Source: Lysinibacillus fusiformis
GTDB lineage: Bacteria; Bacillota; Bacilli; Bacillales_A; Planococcaceae
Direction of reading: 5' to 3'
Assembly: GCF_016925635.1 (NCBI RefSeq)
Contig: NZ_CP070490.1
Coordinates: forward strand, 4,842,001 to 4,906,000
Length of the DNA stretch: 64,000 bases
The notes below the pieces were generated by a model that saw only the letters and a list, made by a program, of their open reading frames with translations, was not told the origin of the DNA and searched no databases. This document shows, one piece after another, positions 25,967 to 35,447 of the stretch. Position numbers and translations under genes: made by a program. Every line of letters begins with the position of its first letter. Position 1 is the first letter of the stretch.

Positions 25967-26599
25967 TCATATATAAATCTTAATTCCTTGTATAAATTCA
26001 TATATAAAATAACAAGCAAAACCAATCAATAAGAATCCTGCGACAATTGTAAATGTCCTAATCATCTTACGATTCATAGCTTTACGGGTAACCGAAACAA
26101 TGGTCAGCAAACCGATATCGTGGAGTAAGATTCCACTTAAAACACCAGCTGCAATAATTAAAAAGTTCGTTGGCTGCCCTTGTCCATAAGATTTTGCTAG
26201 CACTACACCAAATACATTGACCCAAAAAACGAGATTCCCAGGCGAAATAGCCACCAGTAAGCCGTTAAAATAAGAGGCAAAAAACGATTTGGTTACTTTT
26301 TCTCCTGCCAATGTAATATCATGGTCAGCGTTCTTGATAGAATCATAGCCTAACAAGAATAAAAAGCCCGCTCCAATAATCCACATAGGTAGTTGAATCA
26401 AAGGCATAGCCAAGATAGAGGCTAGTCCCATATACAAAGCAAAAACCAATACAATATCAATGGTCATGCCACCAAGCCCTACAGCCCAGCCGTGCATAAA
26501 ACCATTTTTGAGTCCTTGCTTTGTCATTTCTACTGTAATAGCTCCTACAGGCATGGCAATGGCAAGTCCTACCAATACATACGCTACATATAAACTCAA
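25967..26599 (-). CDS. LysE-family translocator
   Basis: Membrane protein of 210 residues with about six hydrophobic segments. AMPVGAITVEMTKQGL replaces the usual P-G-P motif at the first conserved loop, and ISPGNLVFWVNVFG forms the second conserved region. The start is TTG at 26599, with GAAAGAAG upstream; no ATG gives a full first helix. It is one of two LysE-type genes in the window, and this one has no adjacent regulator. Likely an amino acid or small solute exporter; substrate unknown. Confidence 0.8.
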   Translation of the reverse strand: MSLYVAYVLVGLAIAMPVGAITVEMTKQGLKNGFMHGWAVGLGGMTIDIVLVFALYMGLASILAMPLIQLPMWIIGAGFLFLLGYDSIKNADHDITLAGEKVTKSFFASYFNGLLVAISPGNLVFWVNVFGVVLAKSYGQGQPTNFLIIAAGVLSGILLHDIGLLTIVSVTRKAMNRKMIRTFTIVAGFLLIGFACYFIYEFIQGIKIYI

Positions 26600-26714
26600 A
26601 AAAACACTTCTTTCATGTCATCGATAAGCTTCATACGTCCGTTTATGGTTTCACTATAGCATAATTATACTCAAAAGGAAATAATTATTAATATTTCATA
26701 CGACTTTTTAACTG

Positions 26715-27455
26715 TTATAGCATTTGCTTTTTCCATTGCGCTAACACATCGTTTGACTTTGCCAAATCCATTTTCAGTGTAACTTGCTTGGCTGTACAAC
26801 GTTTTTCAGCTTTTTCCCATGCTTCTTCCAAGGCAGGTAAATAGCTTAAATTTTTTGTCGCTGCTACGAGCTGGAAAAAAATATTCCCTTGTATATAGTG
26901 CCAACGAGGATTCATCCCATCCAATAGTATAGCGTCTTCAATCAGTCGTAAAGCCAAATAAGGGCTACCTTCGTGACGATTCAAAAACTGTGCAAAAGCT
27001 CCCCAATACAATGCCTTATTGGGCTGTAATTTGATTGCCTCCGCATATTGCACAGATGCCTTGTCCTGTTCTTTAGCGAGGACATAGTATTCCGCCATTG
27101 TATAAAAGGCGTTAGCTTGCGCTTCTATAGACCCTGCTAATAATTCATCGATCACTTTGCCAAATTGCTCATCATCCTGACTACCTATATAGGCTGCGAG
27201 AACATCTCGTTCTGGATACGAGCCATCTGTACGTTCCACACTTTGCTTCACCTTATCATCAGTAGGCTGAGGCATGTTTGCATACCCATTTGCCTCTAGC
27301 ATTGCCACATGCTGCTGGATGATTTGATTGGCCTCTTCTTCGACAGCTGCATGATTGCCCAATATTTCTTTAGCTAGTTGATAACTTTCCTTTACTTGAC
27401 CACTCAAAAACAAGTCATTGATTTGTTGAACTTGTTCGTTCATTTGTTTTACCAC
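26715..27455 (-). CDS. TPR-like hypothetical protein
   Basis: Soluble helical protein of 246 residues with tetratricopeptide-like repeats (ANAFYTMAEYYVLAKEQDKASVQYAEAIKLQP in pieces, then YLALRLIEDAILLDGMNPRWHYIQGNIFFQL). These suggest a protein-binding scaffold rather than an enzyme. GTG at 27455 is used because GGTGAGG lies nine bases upstream; ATG at 27443 is a reasonable alternative. It is followed by a LysE-type gene and preceded by a chemoreceptor, both apparently separate units. No function can be assigned. Confidence 0.65.
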   Translation of the reverse strand: MVKQMNEQVQQINDLFLSGQVKESYQLAKEILGNHAAVEEEANQIIQQHVAMLEANGYANMPQPTDDKVKQSVERTDGSYPERDVLAAYIGSQDDEQFGKVIDELLAGSIEAQANAFYTMAEYYVLAKEQDKASVQYAEAIKLQPNKALYWGAFAQFLNRHEGSPYLALRLIEDAILLDGMNPRWHYIQGNIFFQLVAATKNLSYLPALEEAWEKAEKRCTAKQVTLKMDLAKSNDVLAQWKKQML

Positions 27456-27548
27456 TATTAAAATCCTCACCTTCGCAAAAGAAAAATCTTAATGCTAGTT
27501 TACCATCTAAGCAGTAGAAGCAAAAGACAGCATGTCCTAATCTTTCTA

Positions 27549-29261
27549 TTATTCTTTTAATTTAAACGCTTTTACATGCTGTTCAAGTGTGTGTGCCATA
27601 TGATTTGTTTCATTAGAACCTTGTGCTACCTCATCAATGCTTGCAGTTGTTTGCTGTGCCGCAATAGTAATCATATTCATTGTTTCTTCTATATCTCGAA
27701 TGGATTCCGTTAATTGTTGAATCATTTGCACAATGCGTGCTGATTTTTCATTTTCAGCGGTCATGGCAGTAGAAATAGTAATCATTTCTTCTACTGTTGT
27801 GGCCACTGCTGTCGAAATATTCCCTAAAGATTGTGCTGTTAGACGCACCGTCTCCGTCCCTTTTTCAATATATTGCGTATTATCATTCGTAGATGACATA
27901 ACCTGCTGAACATGCTTCATTATATCCTGAATAAGCTGTTCAACTTGTAATACCTCTTGATTAGATTGCTCAGCAAGCTTGCGTACTTCCTCAGCAACAA
28001 TCGCAAAGCCTTTACCATGCTCCCCTGCTCTAGCCGCCTCAATGGAAGCATTCAGAGCTAGCAAATTTGTTTGTGATGCGATGTTCGCAATAGACGTTGT
28101 AATCGTTTGAATTTTCGTTGCAGACGTGACTAAGTTTTCTACTGTTTGTCGCACCTCACCTGATCCGCTATGAATCAATGCCATATCATTGCTTATATCT
28201 TTCGCTAGTCGCTCACCCTCTGTTGCTAATTCCATCGTTTGTCGGGCATTATCAGCACTGTTATTGGCATTGCTTTGAATCATTTGAAGGTCCCCTGCTA
28301 AGGAAGTAAGAACATCTGTCGCATTTTCAGCATGGTGCATCCCTGCGGTCACAGCACTTGTCACTTCTTCGATATTATTGGCAACACCTTGAATAGTATT
28401 GCTCATATCGTTCAAGGTGGAAGCGGTTTCATCAGCGTTGTTCGTCAACGTATTGGAAGTGGAACGCATCGTCATAATCATATTTTGTAAATTAGCCGTC
28501 ATTCGATTTAATGTATTCGCTAAATCCGCTACTTCATCTTTACTGTTAATTTTTGTTTCAGGTACAGCTAAATTCCCATTCGCAATTTCTTTCGCCTGCT
28601 GAATGAGCACACTAATCGGTCTTACTTTACGACGGATTAAAAAGCCTGTAATGATGGAAGCGATTAGCATAGGGAAAATACTAATTAATATTCCATTTCG
28701 TACAACATCCCACGTTCGCTCCTTTACGATATTGGCATCAAAGTCGATGACACTAATGGCAATAATCTCTTTACTAGAATCATGGTCTTTAAAAATAGGG
28801 GCATAGCCAGATAAACGGTCCATCCCTGCAAAGGTATAAGGCTGTGAGTATGTCGGATGCTTATGTGTAAGCAACATATCAATCGCTTCTTTGTCTAAAT
28901 GAAATTGATCACCAGGAGCAAAGCCTTTTTCAGCCAAATGATCATCAAGCGCTAATAATGTACCATCCAATGCTAGAATATATTGTGTTTGGAAAATATC
29001 TTTATGACCTGTTGTCCAGTTTAAATCATTCCCGATGTGTTCCTGTACAGCTCGATCGCCTTGAATGGCCTTGTCCAATTGTTCTGGATTGATCAAACCT
29101 GTCGTAATATTGGCACATCCATATGCCTCCACACCAGCAGCATCATAAAGTTTATTGTAAGCAGTTATGTATGTAGCGAACGATGTAATCCCTAGCATCA
29201 CCACTAAAATACCAGCGATAATCGTTCCAAGTTGAAAAGTTAATGAATTACGTAATTTCAC
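27549..29261 (-). CDS. Methyl-accepting chemotaxis protein
   Basis: Transmembrane chemoreceptor of 570 residues. Helix 1 spans about 9-30, an extracellular sensor domain about 31-185, and helix 2 about 186-207 ([20 protein letters not shown]). A HAMP domain ([20 protein letters not shown]) follows, then a long cytoplasmic coiled coil with the hairpin tip [18 protein letters not shown] that contacts CheW and CheA. GTG at 29261 follows GGAGAGG. The sensor domain includes the [13 protein letters not shown] stretch and may be a single Cache-type domain. Ligand unknown. A lone cheW gene is at 34936, not adjacent. Confidence 0.92.
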   Translation of the reverse strand: MKLRNSLTFQLGTIIAGILVVMLGITSFATYITAYNKLYDAAGVEAYGCANITTGLINPEQLDKAIQGDRAVQEHIGNDLNWTTGHKDIFQTQYILALDGTLLALDDHLAEKGFAPGDQFHLDKEAIDMLLTHKHPTYSQPYTFAGMDRLSGYAPIFKDHDSSKEIIAISVIDFDANIVKERTWDVVRNGILISIFPMLIASIITGFLIRRKVRPISVLIQQAKEIANGNLAVPETKINSKDEVADLANTLNRMTANLQNMIMTMRSTSNTLTNNADETASTLNDMSNTIQGVANNIEEVTSAVTAGMHHAENATDVLTSLAGDLQMIQSNANNSADNARQTMELATEGERLAKDISNDMALIHSGSGEVRQTVENLVTSATKIQTITTSIANIASQTNLLALNASIEAARAGEHGKGFAIVAEEVRKLAEQSNQEVLQVEQLIQDIMKHVQQVMSSTNDNTQYIEKGTETVRLTAQSLGNISTAVATTVEEMITISTAMTAENEKSARIVQMIQQLTESIRDIEETMNMITIAAQQTTASIDEVAQGSNETNHMAHTLEQHVKAFKLKE

Positions 29262-29458
29262 GATTCATCCTCTCCCCTTTCTTGTAATAATCTATGAATA
29301 TTCCCTTTTGTTTTTCATCATACTACAAAAAGATGTATTAAAAAAGCATCTTTAATTATTCTAGTAAGATAAAAACATTGGATAAAAGTTCTGAATTGTG
29401 CGATAATTGAAGTAAATCATCATGAGCATTACCAATTCATCTAATAGGAGGGCTTGCT

Positions 29459-29665
29459 ATGAATAAACGCTTTCATTTTATATCGATTGTTACAGGAAAC
29501 TTGTTAACAATCGGAGCTATTTTTATTTATGCCTTGCAAAGTCAAGTGGATGTAGCCCTCAGCACGTATGCTCTTGTGATGGGTTTTTTAAGTACATTAC
29601 TGGTGGTTTTCTTCTATATATGGGGAGAAGAAAAGCAACAAGTATCCAATCGTTTTTTGAAATAA
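29459..29665 (+). CDS. Small two-helix membrane protein
   Basis: A 68-residue protein with two hydrophobic helices (about 8-27 and 36-56), a short loop (QSQVDVA) between them and a charged tail (WGEEKQQVSNRFLK). TAGGAGGG lies upstream of the ATG and a terminator hairpin follows the stop, so it looks like a genuine single gene. No family is recognised. Confidence 0.6.
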   Translation: MNKRFHFISIVTGNLLTIGAIFIYALQSQVDVALSTYALVMGFLSTLLVVFFYIWGEEKQQVSNRFLK

Positions 29666-29705
29666 TATGTATCATTTGTCAGTAGCACGTTTAATGTGGT
29701 TCCTT

Positions 29706-29732
29706 CCCTTTCTATATGCAAAGGGATTTTTT
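29706..29732 (+). terminator. Terminator after the small membrane protein gene
   Basis: CCCTTT (29706-29711) pairs with AAAGGG (29720-29725), followed by ATTTTTTT. Confidence 0.75.
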
Positions 29733-30005
29733 TATGTAAAGATTTAGTCGCGTGAATCAAAAAGTAAGTCAGAAGAGATACTATGTCATACCATTCATTT
29801 AGAAAATTAATTATTTGATGTCGTGGAATTGAGATTAAACCTCACCAATTATTCGGGTCTATAAAACAGCTATTTCCATCTATTTTTACTAAAATGGCTT
29901 CTTAGATTTATTCACAATTCCCTCCTTTTCCGAGGTATTCCCCTCCGTATACGTCTAATTGTTGTAGAAAAATAAAATTTTTTGTAGAAAATTTTAAAAC
30001 AATGA

Positions 30006-30034
30006 TTGAGTAGTATATCAATTTTCTGTATAAT
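30006..30034 (+). promoter_or_regulatory. Sigma-A promoter of the carboxynorspermidine operon
   Basis: TTGAGT (30006-30011) and TATAAT (30029-30034) with a 17-bp spacer, 44 bp before the TTG start. Just upstream, TTGTAGAAAA is repeated at 29962 and 29982 (20 bp apart), a possible regulator site. Nothing else is seen in 29733-30005. Confidence 0.75.
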
Positions 30035-30077
30035 CAGCTTGTTTGACAATACTTTATATGAACTTGGGGGTAGACAA

Positions 30078-31307
30078 TTGGGTAAAGCATTGATTATCGG
30101 AGCTGGCGGAGTTGCCAGTGTTGTGGTACACAAGTGTGTTCAAAATTCGGACGTATTTGAGGAAATTTGTATCGCAAGTAGAACTGTTTCAAAATGTGAC
30201 GCTCTAAAAGAAAAACTTGACGGCGGAAAAACAAAAATTCATACTGCACAGGTAGACGCAGACAATACAGAAGAGGTTATTGAGCTTATTAAAGCTTTCG
30301 GACCAGATGTTGTGATTAACGTGGCCTTACCTTATCAGGACTTAACGATTATGGATGCTTGCTTAGCGACAGGTGTGCACTATGTGGATACTGCAAACTA
30401 CGAGCCACCTGAAACGGCAAAATTTGAATATAAATGGCAATGGGCTTATAAAGAGAAGTTTGAAAAAGCTGGCTTAACTGCACTACTTGGTAGCGGTTTT
30501 GACCCAGGTGTAACAGGCGTTTTCACAGCTCATGCACAAAAACATGAATTTGATGAAATCCACTATATCGATATCGTGGATGCCAATGCGGGAGATCATG
30601 GTTATCATTTCGCAACAAACTTCAACCCAGAAATTAACATTCGCGAAATTACAGCGAATGGTCGTTACTGGAAAGAAGGCGAGTGGGTTGAAACAGCACC
30701 ACTTGAGAAAAAAGAAGTGTATAACCTACCGGAAATCGGACCAAAAGATATTTACCTTCTATACCATGAAGAACTGGAATCACTTGCAAAAAATATCAAA
30801 GGTTTAAAACAAATCCGCTTCTGGATGACGTTCTCTGAAAAATACTTAACACACTTAAAAGTATTAGAAAACGTAGGTATGACATCAATTGAGCCAATCG
30901 AATTCGAAGGACAAATGATTCAACCAATCCACTTCCTTAAAGCGGTATTACCTGATCCAGCTTCACTTGGACCACGTACAAAAGGTAAAACAAACATCGG
31001 TTGTATCATTCGCGGTCTAAAAGACGGCAAAGAAAAAACGTATTATGTGTACAACGTATGTGACCACGAAGAGTGCTACAACGAGGTTGGTTCACAAGCG
31101 ATTTCTTACACAACTGGCGTACCAGCTATGATCGGTGCAATGCTTGTGATGAACGGTGAATGGCGTAAACCAGGTGTTTGGAATGTGGAAGATTTCAATC
31201 CAGATCCATTCATGGATGCATTAAATAAATGGGGTCTACCATGGCAAGAAAGCCATAACCCAGAGTTACTAGACCTTGATTTAGATGCAAAGGAATTAAG
31301 CCGATGA
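30078..31307 (+). CDS. Carboxynorspermidine synthase (saccharopine dehydrogenase family)
   Basis: NAD(P)H-dependent enzyme of 409 residues expected to condense aspartate semialdehyde with a diamine to give carboxy(nor)spermidine. The Rossmann motif IIGAGGVASVVVHKC is at residues about 5-19. DTANYEPPETAKFEYKWQW and GSGFDPGVTGVF are characteristic of this branch of the saccharopine dehydrogenase family. TTG at 30078 is chosen: GGGGG is seven bases before it and the protein then begins with its first beta strand. The stop overlaps the nspC start as ATGA, so function follows from the pair. Confidence 0.88.
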   Translation: MGKALIIGAGGVASVVVHKCVQNSDVFEEICIASRTVSKCDALKEKLDGGKTKIHTAQVDADNTEEVIELIKAFGPDVVINVALPYQDLTIMDACLATGVHYVDTANYEPPETAKFEYKWQWAYKEKFEKAGLTALLGSGFDPGVTGVFTAHAQKHEFDEIHYIDIVDANAGDHGYHFATNFNPEINIREITANGRYWKEGEWVETAPLEKKEVYNLPEIGPKDIYLLYHEELESLAKNIKGLKQIRFWMTFSEKYLTHLKVLENVGMTSIEPIEFEGQMIQPIHFLKAVLPDPASLGPRTKGKTNIGCIIRGLKDGKEKTYYVYNVCDHEECYNEVGSQAISYTTGVPAMIGAMLVMNGEWRKPGVWNVEDFNPDPFMDALNKWGLPWQESHNPELLDLDLDAKELSR

Positions 31308-32443
31308 AACCAATTGATTTTTCAAAAGTTCCATCCCCTTCTTATGTAGTGGATGAGCGATTATTAACAAAAAATCTTGAGCTTTTAAAATCAATTCAAG
31401 ATCGTACAGGCTGCCGCATTTTACTAGCCCTTAAAGGGTTCTCTATGCATTCAACTTTCCCGCTAGTAGGGGAATATTTAGCAGGCATTACAGCCAGCTC
31501 CCTGCATGAGGCGCGTCTTGGCTATGAAAAAATGGGCAAAGAAGTACACGTTTATGCTCCTGCTTATATTGAGCATGAAATGGACGAGCTTCTAGGCTAT
31601 GTGGATCACGTCGTATTTAACTCATTTAACCAATGGGCTCAGTTCAAGGATAAAGTAAAATCTACTGGTAAAACAATTGAATGTGGTATTCGTGTGAATC
31701 CTGAGTACTCTGAAATTGAAACAGCTCTTTACGATCCTTGTTATACGAATTCCCGTCTTGGAACGACTTTGGCTAACTTCGATAAATCACAGCTTGACGG
31801 TATCGATGGCTTACACTTCCATGCGATGTGTGAACAAAATTCAGATACATTAGAGCGTATTATTGAAGTGGTTGAAGAAAAGTTTGGTGATGTTTTACAT
31901 CAAATGAAATGGTTGAATTTCGGTGGTGGTCACCATATTACACGTGAAGATTATGATGTAGAGAAACTTGTAAACATCATTAATTATATTCAAGATAAAT
32001 ACAACCTGCTTGTTTATCTAGAGCCAGGTGAAGCAGTAGCCCTTAATACAGGTTATTTAGTAGCTACTGTGCTTGATATTCAAGAAAATGGAATGGATCT
32101 TGCTATTTTAGATACGTCAGCAACATGTCACATGCCTGATGTACTTGAAATGCCTTACCGTCCAATGATTATTGGTTCTGGCCAAGCAAATGAATTAGCA
32201 CACACATATCGCTTAGGTGGACTAACATGTCTAGCTGGTGATGTGATTGGCGATTATTCGTTTGAACAGCCATTAAAACCAGGTGATCGTCTTGTATTCA
32301 CAGATATGGCTCATTATTCAATGGTGAAAAACCATATGTTTAACGGTGTCAACCTCCCTTCTATCGTTTCTTATAACGATGAAGAAGGCATTAAGGTTAT
32401 CCGTGAGTTTAAATTTGAAGACTACAGTGGTCGTTTGTCTTAA
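31304..32443 (+). CDS. nspC: Carboxynorspermidine decarboxylase
   Basis: PLP-dependent decarboxylase of 379 residues with the alanine racemase-like barrel fold, removing the carboxyl group to release norspermidine or spermidine. ILLALKGFSMHS carries the PLP lysine near residue 43, FHAMCEQNSD and NFGGGHHITRED form the phosphate site, and DTSATCHMPDVLEMP holds the Cys and Asp of the active site at the dimer interface. It is coupled to the upstream dehydrogenase by an ATGA overlap and followed by a strong terminator. Norspermidine versus spermidine as product cannot be told from sequence. Confidence 0.94.
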   Translation: MKPIDFSKVPSPSYVVDERLLTKNLELLKSIQDRTGCRILLALKGFSMHSTFPLVGEYLAGITASSLHEARLGYEKMGKEVHVYAPAYIEHEMDELLGYVDHVVFNSFNQWAQFKDKVKSTGKTIECGIRVNPEYSEIETALYDPCYTNSRLGTTLANFDKSQLDGIDGLHFHAMCEQNSDTLERIIEVVEEKFGDVLHQMKWLNFGGGHHITREDYDVEKLVNIINYIQDKYNLLVYLEPGEAVALNTGYLVATVLDIQENGMDLAILDTSATCHMPDVLEMPYRPMIIGSGQANELAHTYRLGGLTCLAGDVIGDYSFEQPLKPGDRLVFTDMAHYSMVKNHMFNGVNLPSIVSYNDEEGIKVIREFKFEDYSGRLS

Positions 32444-32451
32444 TGACATGC

Positions 32452-32487
32452 GAAAAGCCCTTCCAGTTTATGCTGGAAGGGCTTTTC
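32452..32487 (+). terminator. Strong terminator of the carboxynorspermidine operon
   Basis: Perfect 15-bp arms (32452-32466 and 32473-32487) around a six-base loop, beginning GAAAAGCCC and ending GGGCTTTTC. Confidence 0.9.
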
Positions 32488-32492
32488 ATGTT

Positions 32493-32519
32493 GTTGAAAA
32501 ACAAAGCAGTCAATTGAAA
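32493..32519 (-). repeat. Fragment of the 7059-7085 repeat end, inverted
   Basis: These 27 bases are the reverse complement of 7059-7085 with one mismatch. Beyond them the similarity fades. The rest of the 32520-32758 gap is AT-rich and holds no gene I can support. Confidence 0.65.
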
Positions 32520-32758
32520 CGCAGCTATAAATGATGATTCTTATAGAAAATCATAGCCCTTATTTTTCATTTTGTATTGGTTTTTTTGTAATAAAGATTG
32601 ATCATTTCGGAAATTGAATATTCAACTAAAGCCCTCCGTTAGTTTAAGTACATTTCTTCACAAAATTAAATGTTTTACTAAGAACATTCCGTCCACTTAT
32701 TACAGGAACGCTGTTTGGTTAGAAAGTAAACGTCTACATTATTGTTGAAACACTCCCA

Positions 32759-33352
32759 CTATATGAATCTTTCAATAGTCTTAGTGATTTTTCCCCCTTT
32801 CCAATCCTCTTTGTTAAGAGTGTAATGATAATGAGTTTGGTCTTCAATTTCAATTTCTCCATTAAAACGAAATCCGCATTTTTGAATAACTTTATTTGAG
32901 CCTAAATTGTGAGGTAGAACAACTGTATTAAGCAGCTCTAAATCTGTATTCTCAAACAAATATTTTATCAATCCTTTTACTGCATTTGTTGTGTATCCAC
33001 GACAACTGTATTGCTTTGAAATTGCATAAACAACTTCTCGGTTTGGTTCACTTAGCTCTTCTTTAATACCTATATTGCAGAAACCAATAAATTCTCCAGT
33101 TTCCTTCAATATAATTCCCAACTTCAGGTAATTAGCACTACTAATATTAGGTACAGCTAACAAAAACTTTTTATTGTCGGGTATTTCATAATTCGTGACC
33201 CAGTTTAATCGTTGTTCTTTTGTTGAACGCCAATCTGGCAGAAAATTATAAACTTCAGGTTGTGAGGTTAGCTCATAAATAGCATCAGCATCTTCAATTC
33301 TAAATTCTCTCAGTAAAATGTCACCACAATCTATTGTAAATAAATTGTTCAT
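32759..33352 (-). CDS. GNAT acetyltransferase, RimJ/RimL-like
   Basis: N-acetyltransferase of 197 residues. LLREFRIEDADAIYELTSQPEVYNFLP is the usual N-terminal strand and helix of the RimJ/RimL group. YAISKQYSCRGYTTNAVKGL is motif A with the acetyl-CoA pyrophosphate loop (Q-x-x-C-R-G-Y-T). LPHNLGSNKVIQKCGF is motif B. ATG at 33352 is used because GGGGGGAT precedes it; the upstream in-frame ATG at 33394 lacks a site. It stands alone in an accessory-looking stretch. It could modify a protein N-terminus or a small amine or drug. Confidence 0.82.
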   Translation of the reverse strand: MNNLFTIDCGDILLREFRIEDADAIYELTSQPEVYNFLPDWRSTKEQRLNWVTNYEIPDNKKFLLAVPNISSANYLKLGIILKETGEFIGFCNIGIKEELSEPNREVVYAISKQYSCRGYTTNAVKGLIKYLFENTDLELLNTVVLPHNLGSNKVIQKCGFRFNGEIEIEDQTHYHYTLNKEDWKGGKITKTIERFI

Positions 33353-33580
33353 ATCTATCCCCCCTATTCCTTTGCTAATATTCATTTTGCACAAAAAAAC
33401 AATTCCTTAAGTAACAATGTCCGCCCAATACATACTTCCACTTCAGTTCATTAATCTAGATAAACTACGTCTGGGTCTCAAAAATCAATTAACTGGTTCC
33501 CCTTACCTTTTATAAGAGTTGATTAGATTATATCTGACTTACATTACTTGAAAAAACCTCAAACTTATTTCATAAAAGAA

Positions 33581-33617
33581 AATAAGCCAATGCGGCATAA
33601 AACCACATTGGCTTATT
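33581..33617 (-). terminator. Terminator of the CD3324-family gene
   Basis: AATAAGCCAATG (33581-33592) pairs with CATTGGCTTATT (33606-33617), followed on the minus strand by TTTCTTTTATG. Confidence 0.8.
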
Positions 33618-33902
33618 TTAAAAATTTGTTCTTTTTCTTTTCTCTTTTAATACAATTCTTTGAATACTTTTTGATGACAAATAATATTTTTCACACAAAG
33701 AAGCTATATTCAACCCCGATAGATAATCATTATATATATTAGAATTTCTTAGATCCAATTCTCCTCTGGTAGCAGTACTGGACCCCCAACTCTTTTTACT
33801 ATCTTTTCTTCGTGGGATATAAATATATTCACCATCAACATATTTCTGTATTAACTCCACCAACTCAGTTGGAAGTATATGCTTTGCTTTTTTATAGCTC
33901 AT
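33618..33902 (-). CDS. CD3324-family small protein, helix-turn-helix-like
   Basis: A 94-residue basic protein. AKHILPTELVELIQKYVDGEYIYIPRR and KKSWGSSTATRGELDLRNSNIY match proteins annotated as the CD3324 family. The last third (GLNIASLCEKYYLSSKSIQRIVL) reads like a helix-turn-helix of the Mor/sigma-like kind. ATG at 33902 is chosen because TAGGAG stands upstream; the 33944 start would lie before it. DNA binding is inferred. It is a single gene with its own terminator. Confidence 0.7.
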   Translation of the reverse strand: MSYKKAKHILPTELVELIQKYVDGEYIYIPRRKDSKKSWGSSTATRGELDLRNSNIYNDYLSGLNIASLCEKYYLSSKSIQRIVLKEKRKRTNF

Positions 33903-34169
33903 TTTTGCACTCCTAATTTTTAGTATTTCTTTTAGGAAGAGCAAAGGCTACTTTTTCAATTATTTTATTATGCAATAGCCTTTGCTATGCAAAAATAGTA
34001 TTCCTTCTCACACACTCAATCCTCCTTGCAATTTTAGATTTTAATACAATTTCACTTTACATTTAATACATATTATACCATATTGTTTTTGATTTATAAG
34101 AAGGAAAAAACAAACTGTAAGTTGAATTATAGAATTTATTGAAAACCAGTCACAAAGGAGATGTAATAA

Positions 34170-34631
34170 ATGGAATACTATAAATAATTACGACAGTATG
34201 TAGGACATAGACCTATTATTTTACCTGGTTCTGTTGTCATCATTTTAAATGAACAAAATGATGTACTACTGCAAAAAAGGCATGATGGTTATTGGGGTTT
34301 ACCAGGTGGTTTAATGGATTTAGGAGAAAGTTTTGAAGAGGTAGCAAAAAGAGAGGTTTTTGAAGAAACGGGATTAGTAGTTGAAAACTTAAAATTACTA
34401 AATGTCTTCTCTGGTTCTGAATATTACTTCAAAGTTCCAAATGGTGATGAATTATATTCGGTTACAGCAGTTTATTATACCAAAGATATAAGTGGAGAAA
34501 TGAAAATTGATTATAGCGAGTCAGAAAAAATGCAATATTTCTCAATTAATAATTTGCCAAATGAATTATCTGATGAATATAGAGGGTTTATTGAGCAATA
34601 CATAGATTTTGAAAAAATGTACTTAAAGTAA
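34170..34631 (+). pseudogene. Nudix hydrolase gene broken by an early stop
   Basis: A full Nudix reading frame starts at ATG 34170 with AAAGGAG before it, but codon 6 is TAA (34185-34187) where homologues would have CAA (Gln). Downstream the frame stays open and normal: RPIILPGSVVIILNEQNDVL, KRHDGYWGLPGG, then the Nudix box G(x5)E(x7)REVFEETGL with all catalytic residues. The next in-frame ATG (34314) would remove the start of the Nudix box and the first strands. So either a recent nonsense mutation, a strain-specific error, or read-through. Intact, it would hydrolyse a nucleoside-diphosphate-linked compound. Confidence 0.8.
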
Positions 34632-34704
34632 CGGGGTCTTTAATTGAATATTCGCATCCCGAAATAACTAAACTTTTTTATAAAAACCAAACTAGATAAA
34701 TAAA

Positions 34705-34748
34705 GAACCAACTGTTTTGATCAAACTTTGTTTCAAAACAGTTGGTTC
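34705..34748. terminator. Long terminator-like hairpin
   Basis: Perfect 16-bp arms (34705-34720 and 34733-34748; GAACCAACTGTTTTGA and its inverse) with a 12-base loop, followed by CTTTCTG. It lies 74 bp after the Nudix pseudogene. Confidence 0.7.
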
Positions 34749-34823
34749 CTTTCTGTATAAAAACAGCGTTTGCAACTTACTTTTAATCGAACTTTATTAA
34801 AAAACTACATCTATATAAAAAAA

Positions 34824-34849
34824 CAGAATTAGTCCTTCAACTAATTCTG
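34824..34849 (-). terminator. Terminator of the peptidase-cheW operon
   Basis: CAGAATTAGT (34824-34833) pairs with ACTAATTCTG (34840-34849); a run of Ts follows on the minus strand. Apart from this and the hairpin at 34705, nothing is seen in 34632-34935. Confidence 0.85.
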
Positions 34850-34935
34850 CAAAAAGCTATTATAATGTGTAACATTCTATTTGTCATGTTGTTAAATCTT
34901 TAACAGTAGAAAATAACTAGACTTTTTATAAAAAT

Positions 34936-35424
34936 CTAAGACTCTACGTTTTCCTTTTCATTTTCAAGCATTTTGTGTAAATAATTGATGATCTCACGAA
35001 TGCCATCTAATGAATTAACTAGTATTTTTGGATCAACATACGTAATCATTCGATTTTCGAGATTAGCTACAGCAGTAAAGTAGCGTGTTTTACTATAATT
35101 GACTAGACCCAATTGCTGAAGTACTGATTCATCGAAATCAAGAATTTCACGTGCTTCTGTGACAAGTAATCCATAATTGACCACATCTGTATTCAACACA
35201 ATGATACGAGCAGTTGCTGGATTCGATGAGCGGTTGTACAGTATGCGTTCAAAATCAAGAACAGGTACAAGCTCACCACGAATTCTTGTAAAGCCTAGAA
35301 GATAATTAGGTAAATGGGGAATAGGTGTTACATGCTCTAATTTTTCAATTGAAATCGCTTGCTCCACCGGCACAGCATACTCCTCTGTCCCACAAGCAAA
35401 AACGACTGCTTTGACACTTTCCAT
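34936..35424 (-). CDS. CheW-type chemotaxis coupling protein
   Basis: CheW-domain protein of 162 residues, about the length of a plain CheW. VVFACGTEEYAVPVEQAISIEKLEHVTPIPHLPNYLLGF (in parts) is the canonical opening with strand pairs, and IRGELVPVLDF is the signature that contacts CheA and receptors. The C-terminus adds a helical tail (IREIINYLHKMLENEKENVES). AAGGATGTG precedes the ATG. It lies 23 bp after an M20 peptidase gene, apart from any che operon, so it may be an accessory coupler for receptors such as the one at 27549. Confidence 0.88.
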   Translation of the reverse strand: MESVKAVVFACGTEEYAVPVEQAISIEKLEHVTPIPHLPNYLLGFTRIRGELVPVLDFERILYNRSSNPATARIIVLNTDVVNYGLLVTEAREILDFDESVLQQLGLVNYSKTRYFTAVANLENRMITYVDPKILVNSLDGIREIINYLHKMLENEKENVES

Positions 35425-35447
35425 AGGGTCACATCCTTATTCGACTG

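Noticed and set aside
29733-30005. Riboswitch or leader RNA before the carboxynorspermidine operon
   Set aside because: The promoter is at 30006, so this region is upstream of transcription, and the remaining leader is only about 40 bases.
33395-33580. Possible gene between the acetyltransferase and the CD3324-family gene
   Set aside because: Only short frames without ribosome sites; one overlaps the terminator.
34314-34631. Nudix ORF as a complete gene from ATG 34314
   Set aside because: This start would cut off the glycines opening the Nudix box and the first strands, and has no ribosome site; the gene is better described as interrupted.
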